A DNA stretch of 47,825 nucleotides from Pseudomonadota bacterium (GTDB taxonomy: Bacteria > Pseudomonadota > Gammaproteobacteria > UBA9339): assembly GCA_021781615.1 (NCBI GenBank), contig JAJXWM010000013.1, forward strand, positions 1-47,825. The letters are read 5' to 3'. Under the pieces are notes generated by a model that saw only the letters and a list, made by a program, of their open reading frames with translations, had not been told where the DNA came from and did no database searches. Shown one piece after another: positions 9,134 to 16,516 of this stretch. Within the stretch, counting starts at the first letter, position 1, and each line of letters opens with the position of its first letter. The translations under genes and the position numbers were made by a program.

Positions 9134-11023
9134 ATGAATATTAAAATTTTAGATTCACAATTGGTAAGCCAAATTGCGGCTGGTGAAGTAATTGAACGTC
9201 CGAGCTCAGTAGTAAAAGAGTTATTAGAAAATAGTTTAGATGCTGGTGCAACCGAAATTAATCTGGAAGTTGTTGGTGGTGGTATAAAATCCATTCGGCT
9301 ACGCGATAATGGCAGTGGTATTGCTAAAGATGATTTAAAGCTTGCTTTAAGTAGGCATGCTACGAGCAAAATCCAGAGTTTTGACGATTTAGAGCAGGTT
9401 AAAAGCTTGGGTTTTAGAGGGGAGGCGTTGGCCAGTATTTGTTCGGTATCTCGTTTTAAATTGATCTCGAAAGTTGCTGACGAAGCTGTTGGTTGGCAAG
9501 TTGCTAGCGAAGGGGAGTCGGTAGAATTATCATTACAACCCAGCTCACATCCAATAGGAACAACCGTTGAAGTTAACGAACTTTTTTTTAATGTGCCAGT
9601 GCGGCGTAAATTTTTGCGTACGGAACAAACCGAGCTTAATCATATTTTAGAAATAATTGGGCGTCTGGCCCTTGGTCGTTTTGACGTTGAGTTTTTGTTT
9701 AAGCATAATGGCAAAGTAATTTGGTCTTTACCGGCGGCTAAAAACCCCGATGATTATATTAAAAGAGTTGGGGAAATTGTCAGCAAGGAGTTTCCAGAAA
9801 ATGCTTATGCCATCGATTTTGGTTCCGATTCTTTAAGATTAACTGGTTGGATATCGCAGCCAAATTACACGAGAAGTCAGCCTGATCAACAATATCTATA
9901 TATTAATGGCAGAATTGTTCGCGATAAAACTCTCTCGCATGCTATAAGACAAGCTTATCAAGATGTGCTGTTTCAGGGGCGTCATCCGGTGGTGGTTTTA
10001 TATCTAAATATTGATCCAACGATGGTTGATGTTAATGTGCATCCGACAAAAGCTGAGGTTAGGTTTCGAGATAGTAGATTAATTCATGATTTTGTGGCGC
10101 AAGGGTTAAAAGATGCTTTGCGCGTAACAGCAAATAGAGATCAGGCGACAACTGCAGTATCTCAAGAGCCCAAAGGATATATAAGTGATGTTCAAAAACC
10201 AACGGCGCCGCTTTATGCTCACGTCGAGCAAGTGTCAATTTATGAAAAACCAGCTCCTGCTTTATCTACAGTCGATCCTAATGATTTTAGTTTAAAGCGT
10301 GATGTTTGGAGGCGGGGTATAGAAAGTGAAAACTTTGCTAGAACTAATAAAAAAGATACCATAGATGATGCTGTTATTTATTGCTCGGCAAAAGGTCGTG
10401 GGGTTGATACGGATGCCCGCCAAAATCTCGATCCATCTTTTTCTCCCCCCTTAGGCTTTGCATTAGCCCAACTTCATGGAACTTATATTTTGGCGCAAAA
10501 TAAAGATGGTTTGGTGATTGTTGATGCTCATGCTGCGCACGAAAGGATTAACTATGAAAAGTTGAAAGAATTATATAATAAATCGTCAATACTAACCCAA
10601 ACTGAGCTTTTACCAATATCTTTGACTTTAAATAATACCGAGCTTAATTGTGTAGAAGCTAATAGTGATTTACTGCAAAAATTTGGTTTTATAGTGACGC
10701 GGTCATCGCAAGACAGTATTTTAATACGGTCGATCCCCGTGTTATTACAAGATGCAGATGTTGAGCAGTTGCTTAAAGACGTTATCGCCGACCTTTTAGC
10801 ATATGATACCGTGGATAGTATAATTGCAAATAGTAATAAGATATTAGCAACCATGGCTTGTCACAGTAGCGTGCGGGCGAACCGCAAGCTTAGTATTGAT
10901 GAGATGGATACTTTGCTGCGGGAAATTGAAGCAACTGAACATGGCGGGCAGTGTGGTCACGGTCGCCCGACCTGGGTGCCGTTTACCTTAGCAAATTTAT
11001 CTAAGTTATTTTTGCGGGGATAA
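9134..11023 (+). CDS. mutL: DNA mismatch repair protein MutL
   Basis: MutL links MutS recognition to strand nicking in mismatch repair. The N-terminal GHKL ATPase is clear (QIAAGEVIERP, ELLENSLDAGAT, DNGSGI, GFRGEALASI). The ATG at 9134 aligns exactly with the E. coli start and has AAGGGG nine bases upstream; the ATG at 9128 is too close to that site. Length is 629 aa. The C-terminal half has DAHAAHERINYE from D464, fitting the D-x-H-A-x2-E-x4-E endonuclease motif, and CGHGRPT from C607, the matching zinc-site motif. It therefore looks like an endonuclease-type MutL, unlike the E. coli protein that depends on MutH. Its end overlaps the LRR gene on the other strand by 18 bases. Confidence 0.96.
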   Translation: MNIKILDSQLVSQIAAGEVIERPSSVVKELLENSLDAGATEINLEVVGGGIKSIRLRDNGSGIAKDDLKLALSRHATSKIQSFDDLEQVKSLGFRGEALASICSVSRFKLISKVADEAVGWQVASEGESVELSLQPSSHPIGTTVEVNELFFNVPVRRKFLRTEQTELNHILEIIGRLALGRFDVEFLFKHNGKVIWSLPAAKNPDDYIKRVGEIVSKEFPENAYAIDFGSDSLRLTGWISQPNYTRSQPDQQYLYINGRIVRDKTLSHAIRQAYQDVLFQGRHPVVVLYLNIDPTMVDVNVHPTKAEVRFRDSRLIHDFVAQGLKDALRVTANRDQATTAVSQEPKGYISDVQKPTAPLYAHVEQVSIYEKPAPALSTVDPNDFSLKRDVWRRGIESENFARTNKKDTIDDAVIYCSAKGRGVDTDARQNLDPSFSPPLGFALAQLHGTYILAQNKDGLVIVDAHAAHERINYEKLKELYNKSSILTQTELLPISLTLNNTELNCVEANSDLLQKFGFIVTRSSQDSILIRSIPVLLQDADVEQLLKDVIADLLAYDTVDSIIANSNKILATMACHSSVRANRKLSIDEMDTLLREIEATEHGGQCGHGRPTWVPFTLANLSKLFLRG

Positions 11024-12850
11024 AAAAGCGTCAGTATAAAAAGAGATTTTTATTTGATTATGAGTCATATCTAAGGACTTAAATTTTAGCAGCTTTGTCA
11101 AGGGTGCAATGTCCGATATGTTGTTTTGGGAGAGCTCTAGAAATTTAAGATTAGTTAAATTAGCCAAAGTAGTAACGTTTGAGATATTGTTTTGATTGAG
11201 GTACAGATATTTAAGATTTGTCAAATCGGCTAATGGTGTAATGTCTGAGATTTTATTTTCACCAAGAGATAGATATACAAGCTTTGTCAAGCCTGCCAAA
11301 GATGTAATGTCTGAGATGTTGTTTTGGTCAAGATCTAACGAGTGAAGTTCCTTCAAACTTGCCAAAGGGGTAATGTCTGAGATTTTATTTTGATGAAGAT
11401 TTATATATTCAAGATTTGTCAATCCCGCCAAAGGAGCAATGTTTGAGATGTTGTTGTGATTAAGAGATATATTAACAAGGTTTATCAATCCTGCCAAAGG
11501 AGTTAGGTCGGAGATGTTTCTATTAGCAAGAGATAATGCTGTAACATTTCTTAGTCGTTCGGCTGAACCTATTTTTAATAACTCTTTTATAGTATGCTGG
11601 ATTTGTTCAGGATATTTGTCTAGATTGTTAATCATCCAGTCAAGGAACTCTTCTTTAAGGATATAAATTTTATATATGTTATCCCAGGCATACATTTTAT
11701 CAAAACCAGCAGATTCTTTATCCTCTATTAAATTATACGATTGATCGGGTTTTATGGAGTCACTTTTTTTGTGGCGGATTAATCTAAAGCCTATCGATGT
11801 TTTTGTATACAATATTGGTAGTTGTATTACGGAGGATAGTTCGCTTAACTTGCAGTCGGTGGAATGGTACGATGAACCAAATAATATTTTATTATCTTTT
11901 GGTAGATCATTTCGCGCAAGATGGTCTCTAGTAAATTGTAGTACATTATCTGATATTGAATAAATATGCTGATCGTCAAGATCATAGTAGCTGCTAGTTT
12001 CAACGGGGCAGGTCTCTTCTTTATTTAAGCAGCGGGGGCCTTTCGCTTGCAGATCATTTCCAATGACAGCCAAATATTCTTCTACTGATGGTAATTGGTA
12101 TTCATAAGTACTATCTTGCTCGTTTAGAGCTTTTATGAATTTGATAATGTCGTCGTATGACACATTTTCAACTGGTCGATTTGGGCACATCTCCATTTGT
12201 TTGCCAGCGATCTTTACTTGGCGGGAGTCTTCTCCGGTTTTGAAATAGGATGGATTATCGCCCATAACCCTTGCCCATTGGTATTGAGTAACTGGGGTGG
12301 TTTGTATGGCAACTTCATGGACTGTATCAAGGTCGCGGGTAAGTTGAATGTGATGGTTTGCTATTGGAAGGCTTGCTTCTAATGCATATGCTAATGTACT
12401 GCTATAGTTTTCCATTGGGATGGTTGCAAAATCCATTTCAATGTTGATATTTTCAGTTTTAATCCGTGCTTCTTCTCTTTGTTTTCTGTTTTTTCTGATT
12501 TGGCTGATTGTTTGTTTTATATTGGAATGGATTTTTTGATAATCAAAAAGTTCAGGAGTTGCGACCTTGATTATTTCGTTAAAATTATTCCAATATGGAT
12601 AGCAGGTGGTTAATATCAAGGCGGTTTCTTTTGATATTGGATTTATTAGTTCTGGAGGATTTTTTCCAAGCGCTTCTTTCATCGCCATACACTCTTTAGT
12701 TTCGAAATTGCAATGTGTTCTTAGTTTATCAAGGTAATTAGAGAAAAGCAGGGTTAGTTCTTCTTTTGCTATGTTTTCGTTAGCAAAAGTCGTTTCGAAA
12801 CTTAAAATCAAACTTAGAGTTAGGATAAAAAAATATCGTAGTGTTGTCAT
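11006..12850 (-). CDS. Secreted SUMF1-like and leucine-rich-repeat protein
   Basis: This 614-aa protein is not a recognised named gene. From the ATG at 12850 it has a signal peptide (YFFILTLSLILSFETTFA); an upstream start at 12901 would bury it. Residues of about 155-360 resemble a formylglycine-generating-enzyme/SUMF1 fold: TTPVTQYQWARVMGDNPSYF, then RPVENVSYDDIIKFI, YQLPSVEEYLA, and IGFRLIRH at the end. The catalytic cysteines of true formylglycine enzymes are not evident. Residues of about 430-605 form eight internalin-type leucine-rich repeats of 22 aa (pattern LTNLxxLxLxxNxISDITPLAxL), also seen as 66-bp DNA periodicity. A role in binding host or surface proteins is inference. It is convergent with mutL. 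Confidence 0.85.
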   Translation of the reverse strand: MTTLRYFFILTLSLILSFETTFANENIAKEELTLLFSNYLDKLRTHCNFETKECMAMKEALGKNPPELINPISKETALILTTCYPYWNNFNEIIKVATPELFDYQKIHSNIKQTISQIRKNRKQREEARIKTENINIEMDFATIPMENYSSTLAYALEASLPIANHHIQLTRDLDTVHEVAIQTTPVTQYQWARVMGDNPSYFKTGEDSRQVKIAGKQMEMCPNRPVENVSYDDIIKFIKALNEQDSTYEYQLPSVEEYLAVIGNDLQAKGPRCLNKEETCPVETSSYYDLDDQHIYSISDNVLQFTRDHLARNDLPKDNKILFGSSYHSTDCKLSELSSVIQLPILYTKTSIGFRLIRHKKSDSIKPDQSYNLIEDKESAGFDKMYAWDNIYKIYILKEEFLDWMINNLDKYPEQIQHTIKELLKIGSAERLRNVTALSLANRNISDLTPLAGLINLVNISLNHNNISNIAPLAGLTNLEYINLHQNKISDITPLASLKELHSLDLDQNNISDITSLAGLTKLVYLSLGENKISDITPLADLTNLKYLYLNQNNISNVTTLANLTNLKFLELSQNNISDIAPLTKLLKFKSLDMTHNQIKISFYTDAFLSPQK

Positions 12851-13105
12851 TTTTCTTTTCACATTAAAATCGGTTTCTACTTTCGGATCAGCTCTGAACA
12901 TACCCCTCTTTGAAGTTGATCTTATTCAAACCTTAAGCCTCCATCTTCAATAACTTAAACGCTTTTGCTGTGGTTGCAACTGCTCTTTTTGGGATCCTCG
13001 GTAAAAATAATTATGGAGAGATCTCTAACTATATATAAATATAATAGCATATATGTAAACAAAAACATTAAGGAATAATTAAGAAGTCTGGTTGATTTTA
13101 AGTAA
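12851..13105. other. Region upstream of the LRR gene, no gene seen
   Basis: No gene is recognised. The minus strand has a roughly 25-codon open stretch ending at about 12950 with no start codon, which I do not call. AGAGATCTCT at 13017-13026 is a perfect 10-bp palindrome, and the very AT-rich stretch after it (about 13027-13060) could hold the LRR gene promoter. TTAAGAAGTCT at 13079-13089 matches the inner end of the terminal repeat of the foldback element at 13175-13321. Confidence 0.4.
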
Positions 13106-13150
13106 TTCAGCATAATTTGGCATAGCAAAAAACGCTATGCGCAAATTATG
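13106..13150. repeat. Palindromic repeat, TTCAGCA family, copy 2
   Basis: Starting with TTCAGCATAATTTG, the stem pairs CATAATTTG at 13111-13119 with CAAATTATG at 13142-13150, and GCATAGC at 13120-13126 with GCTATGC at 13134-13140, with one bulged G. The loop AAAAAAC makes the core GCAAAAAACGC, the inverse orientation of the core in the other copies. The far right arm has lost its CTGAA end. Confidence 0.6.
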
Positions 13151-13174
13151 TTTAAAATTAAGGCTAAACTGGAG

Positions 13175-13321
13175 TAGACTTCTTGCATAACCTGCGTCTT
13201 TTGCCATACTACTGCGTTGCACATTCGTTTGCAATGCTCATTTACCTAAAAGTAAACTCCGCTTGCTCGCTTCATGTGCGCCTTGTATTATGTCAAAATA
13301 CTTGGTTATGTAAGAAGTCTA
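13175..13321. mobile_element. MITE-like foldback element with 18-bp terminal inverted repeats
   Basis: TAGACTTCTTGCATAACC at 13175-13192 matches the complement of 13304-13321 at 17 of 18 positions. Inside the ends the complementarity continues imperfectly (TCTTTTGCCATACTAC against the complement of GTATTATGTCAAAATA), so nearly all of the 147 bases could fold on itself. It encodes nothing credible; the 61-codon frame across it is incidental. The shape fits a non-autonomous miniature inverted-repeat element or a palindromic intergenic repeat. No transposase is in the window and no clear target duplication is seen. Confidence 0.6.
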
Positions 13322-13436
13322 GTGTATACGAGTATTTTCCAAACTATAATTGTTACAATTTAGCTTAGGTTGATTAAAATAAAAATAAATTTAATTAATT
13401 GATAATTTATTGTATTACTTACTTTTTTAACAAAAA

Positions 13437-13475
13437 ATTCAGCACAAGTGGCGTTTTTTGCTACTTGTGCTGAAT
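13437..13475 (-). terminator. Intrinsic terminator of the pnt operon (TTCAGCA family, copy 3)
   Basis: ATTCAGCACAAGT at 13437-13449 pairs perfectly with ACTTGTGCTGAAT at 13463-13475, and the stem extends inward by GGC/GCT around a T-rich loop. Read on the minus strand, the stem is followed directly by six T residues (13437-13432), the classic Rho-independent form, 15 bases after the pntB stop. Its outer arms and loop core match the palindromes at 1867-1920 and 13106-13150. Confidence 0.75.
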
Positions 13476-13489
13476 GAATAGTCAAACCG

Positions 13490-14866
13490 CTATTCTTGTT
13501 CTTTCAACGTTTGAATCATCTTGGTCATGACTTGTTTAGCATCCCCATAGACCATACGACATTTGTCATTGAAGAATAATAAGTTCTCGATGCCAGCATA
13601 GCCCTTACCTTTTCCACGTTTAATAACGAAAATTTGTTTGGCATAATCAACATTCAAAATTGGCATACCGTAGATGGGGCTTGCTTTGTCGGTTCTGGCT
13701 GCTGGGTTTACTACGTCGTTAGCGCCAAGCACAATTACAATATCAGTAGTGGGGAAGTCATTATTAATGTCTTCCATATCTAAGATGTAGTCATATGGAA
13801 CACCTGCTTCAGCAAGTAAGACGTTCATGTGTCCAGGCATTCTTCCAGCTACTGGATGAATGGCGAATTTCACATCTACTCCTTTTTCTAAAAGCAGAGA
13901 GGCTAATTCCCAGACCTTTTGTTGGGCTTGTGCTACCGCCATTCCGTATCCAGGAACGAAAACAACTCTGGTGACGTAGTTTAACATCATTGCCGCATCT
14001 TCAACTTCCATTGATTTGGTAGTGCCGGTTACTTCGGTGCCACCACTAGAGCCACCAAAACGGGTAAACAGTACATTGCTTAATGACCTATTCATCGCTT
14101 TTGCCATAAGGAGCGTTAACAAAGTACCAGCTGATCCTACGAGAGTGCCGGCAATAATCATCGAGATATTATTAAGCACGAAACCTTCGCAAGCTACGGC
14201 AAGACCAGTAAAAGCATTGTAAAGGGAAATTACCACTGGCATATCTGCGCCGCCAATACTCATGGTCATTAGAACACCATAAGCTAAACTTGCGATAAAG
14301 AACAATACCAAGATCAAGGTGGAGTGCCAGAAAAGAAGGATAGCTCCCAGTACCAGTGCTATCGCAAGAACACTAAGATTAATAACCTGCTGCATTGGGA
14401 AGTAAATATTTTTTAGCCAATCTCTCAGTTTAAAAAAGGCTAAAATACTACCAGAGAACGAAATGCTGCCGATTAAAGCGCCAGTAATTGCCAAGGAAAA
14501 TGTGGCGGCAGACATGTGATGAATGTTTGGATCGATGATAAACTTTGATAATTCTATGGCTGCAATTGCCGCAGCGGCGCCACCACCCATACCATTATAC
14601 ATGGCGATCATTTCTGGCATGGCAGTCATTGCTACTTTCTTAGCAGCTATCCAGGCAGCTACAGTACCAAGGAAGATCGCGACAATTATAAGTAAAAAGT
14701 TGTGCATACCAGGAAAGAAGAAAGTAACTAATACTGCAATTAACATACCAATACCAGCCCATTCTACTCCACTAGTCGCAGTCTTGGGGGAACTCATTCG
14801 CTTGAGACCTAAAATGAAGAGGATCGCAGCTGCAAAATAAGCGACTTGAATAATAATTTCACGCAT
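13490..14866 (-). CDS. pntB: NAD(P) transhydrogenase subunit beta PntB
   Basis: PntB forms most of the membrane channel and the NADP(H)-binding domain III of proton-translocating transhydrogenase, which makes NADPH from NADH and NADP+ at the cost of the proton gradient. The first half has many hydrophobic segments; the C-terminal domain shows VPGYGMAVAQAQ, HPVAGRMPGHMNVLLAEA and VIVLGANDVVNPAA, the NADP-binding signatures. I choose the ATG at 14866, preceded by AAAGGTGAT; a GTG nine bases earlier would sit in that ribosome site. It is the last gene of the operon rne?-pntAA-pntAB-pntB and is followed by a clear intrinsic terminator. Confidence 0.96.
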   Translation of the reverse strand: MREIIIQVAYFAAAILFILGLKRMSSPKTATSGVEWAGIGMLIAVLVTFFFPGMHNFLLIIVAIFLGTVAAWIAAKKVAMTAMPEMIAMYNGMGGGAAAAIAAIELSKFIIDPNIHHMSAATFSLAITGALIGSISFSGSILAFFKLRDWLKNIYFPMQQVINLSVLAIALVLGAILLFWHSTLILVLFFIASLAYGVLMTMSIGGADMPVVISLYNAFTGLAVACEGFVLNNISMIIAGTLVGSAGTLLTLLMAKAMNRSLSNVLFTRFGGSSGGTEVTGTTKSMEVEDAAMMLNYVTRVVFVPGYGMAVAQAQQKVWELASLLLEKGVDVKFAIHPVAGRMPGHMNVLLAEAGVPYDYILDMEDINNDFPTTDIVIVLGANDVVNPAARTDKASPIYGMPILNVDYAKQIFVIKRGKGKGYAGIENLLFFNDKCRMVYGDAKQVMTKMIQTLKEQE

Positions 14867-14877
14867 TGTTATCACCT

Positions 14878-15174
14878 TTATTTATTGTCATTATTTTTGC
14901 TTTTAAACATTTCGAGCATTCTTACGGTAACTACATAGCCACCGACAGCATTACCAGTTGCCAGTAATACCGCGATGAAACCAATAATTATTTCGCTGGC
15001 GGTAGTGGCATGACCAAGAGCAATAACTGCTCCGATTAGCACGATGCCGTGAATGAAGTTAGAACCCGACATTAGTGGCGTGTGCAAAATAACTGGAACG
15101 CGGCTAATTACCTCGTATCCAGCAAACGCCGCTAAAGTAAACAAATAGATCGCAGTGAAGCCGTCGATGGTCAT
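14878..15174 (-). CDS. pntAB: NAD(P) transhydrogenase membrane subunit alpha 2 (PntAB)
   Basis: This 98-aa protein carries the three to four membrane helices that in E. coli are fused to the C terminus of PntA. Recognisable stretches are AGYEVISRVPVILHTPLMSG and GSNFIHGIVLIGA. Its ATG overlaps the stop of pntAA by four bases (ATGA), a sign of translational coupling. The split arrangement is the three-subunit transhydrogenase known from alphaproteobacteria such as Rhodospirillum and from several gammaproteobacteria. Confidence 0.93.
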   Translation of the reverse strand: MTIDGFTAIYLFTLAAFAGYEVISRVPVILHTPLMSGSNFIHGIVLIGAVIALGHATTASEIIIGFIAVLLATGNAVGGYVVTVRMLEMFKSKNNDNK

Positions 15175-16301
15175 ATTTTCCCCCCTAATAGTTTTTGTAC
15201 TTGTTCGTTTTTAATTACGCCTTCATGAGTTACAACAGAACCAGCTATAATTTCATCAGTCCAGTCTAAATTTATTGTTTTATCTTTAATCATTAATCCA
15301 AGTAGATTTATTAAATTGCGTGCGTACATCTCGCTGGCGTGAATTGCCATGCTACTTGGAATGTTAACTGGGCCAACAATCGTAACATCGTTGTGATTGA
15401 TCGTTTCACCTGGTTTAGTTAGTTCACAGTTACCACCCATCTCGGCTAGAATATCTACGACTACTGCTCCTGGTTTCATTGCCTCTACCATGTCTTTAGT
15501 TAAAATTTTTGGTGTTGGTTTGCCTGGGATGCCAGCAGTGGTGATAACGACATCGCAACTAGCGATGTGCTTCTTTAGTGCTTCCGCTTGCTTGGTTTTT
15601 TCTTCAGCGGTTAATTCACGGGCGTAGCCACCGTCACCAATTGCTTGGACGCCGGTATCAAAGAATTTTGCGCCTAAAGATTCAGTTTGTTCTTTGGTAT
15701 CCGGTCGTACGTCATAAGCACTAACTTGGGCTCCGAGACGTCTTGCTGTTGCTATCGCTTGCAGACCAGCAACGCCGACCCCAATAATAAACACTTTAGC
15801 TGGACGAACTGAACCGGCGGCGGTGGTTAACATGGGAAAGAAAAATTTGCTATTATCTGCTGCTAATAATACGGCTTTATAACCGGAAATGGTTGCTTGG
15901 GATGAAAGGCAATAAATATCTTGAGCGCGCGAGATACGTGGAACAAGCTCTATTGCGAAACTGGTGATTTTTTTGTCTAACAGTTTTTTTACCGTGCAGT
16001 GGTTCAGATGTGGATATAAAAAAGAAATAAGAATTGAGTGTTCCCTCATTTGCGCTACTTCCTCTTCGGTAGGAGGCTGTACTTTGAGAATAATGTTGCT
16101 GTCTGCGCAGAGCTCGCGCCAATTTGCTACGATAGTAGTGTTCTTATATAAAACATCTTGCGCATGAATACCAATGCCAGCGTCATGTTGTACCTTTACG
16201 GTAGCTTCAAGCTTGGTAAGCCTGCTAACTAAAGCTGGTGTTATTGCTACTCGTAACTCACCAGGTTTGGTTTCTTTGGGGATGGCAATTGTTATTGTCA
16301 T
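15171..16301 (-). CDS. pntAA: NAD(P) transhydrogenase NAD-binding subunit alpha 1 (PntAA)
   Basis: PntAA is the soluble NAD(H)-binding domain I. Its N terminus, IAIPKETKPGELRVAITP, is the alanine dehydrogenase/PNT family start; FIIGVGVAGLQAIATARRLGAQVSAYDVRP is the Rossmann loop; and the segment from RAQD to SSQA is the NAD-binding turn. At 376 aa it has the normal length for the split form. AGGAGA lies about seven bases ahead of the ATG. The 215 bases between it and the rne stop consist almost entirely of a decayed copy of the rne 3' end. Confidence 0.95.
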   Translation of the reverse strand: MTITIAIPKETKPGELRVAITPALVSRLTKLEATVKVQHDAGIGIHAQDVLYKNTTIVANWRELCADSNIILKVQPPTEEEVAQMREHSILISFLYPHLNHCTVKKLLDKKITSFAIELVPRISRAQDIYCLSSQATISGYKAVLLAADNSKFFFPMLTTAAGSVRPAKVFIIGVGVAGLQAIATARRLGAQVSAYDVRPDTKEQTESLGAKFFDTGVQAIGDGGYARELTAEEKTKQAEALKKHIASCDVVITTAGIPGKPTPKILTKDMVEAMKPGAVVVDILAEMGGNCELTKPGETINHNDVTIVGPVNIPSSMAIHASEMYARNLINLLGLMIKDKTINLDWTDEIIAGSVVTHEGVIKNEQVQKLLGGKI

Positions 16302-16314
16302 TAATTATCTCCTA

Positions 16315-16504
16315 TTTCTTTAAATGTTATTCTTGGGTATTGTTTTTAGTTTTACTAGTGCCCCTTGGTTGCGATGCTGAATGTTCACCGGTTTTTCTGG
16401 TTTTCTTTGCTCCTGATAATATGGTGATCATCTCGCTTGTGAGTACCCTCATCAAGCTGAAAATTTCCTTTTACCCGTTTTGCGGTTAATTTGTGGTAGG
16501 CGTC
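16315..16504 (-). pseudogene. Decayed tandem duplicate of the 3' end of rne
   Basis: This stretch repeats the adjacent rne 3' end (about 16505-16694) with a 190-base period. Anchors shared by both copies are TAAATGTTATTCTTG at 16321 and 16511, CACCGGTTTTTC versus AACCGGTTTTTC, and GAAAATTTCCTTTTACCCG. In the frame matching rne the copy begins AYHKLTAKRVKGNFQL, against TYHEITAERVKGNFQL in the intact gene. It keeps recognisable similarity for about 20 more residues and then meets a stop, because at least one base has been lost. The copies differ at many positions, so the duplication is old. It is probably not translated, since rne stops before it. Confidence 0.8.
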
Positions 16505-16516
16505 TTTCTTTAAATG

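Noticed and set aside
11765-12390. True formylglycine-generating enzyme in the LRR protein
   Set aside because: The fold signatures are present but I do not see the active-site Cys pair, and no sulfatase is near; called SUMF1-like only.
12930-13000. About 25 codons on the minus strand upstream of the LRR gene (reads PRIPKRAVATTAKAFKLLK)
   Set aside because: It has no start codon, is closed by a stop just upstream and matches no family I recognise; too short to call even a remnant.
13183-13368. 61-codon plus-strand frame in the foldback element
   Set aside because: It follows the palindromic repeat, has no ribosome binding site and a composition unlike a protein; it exists because the element has few stops in that frame.
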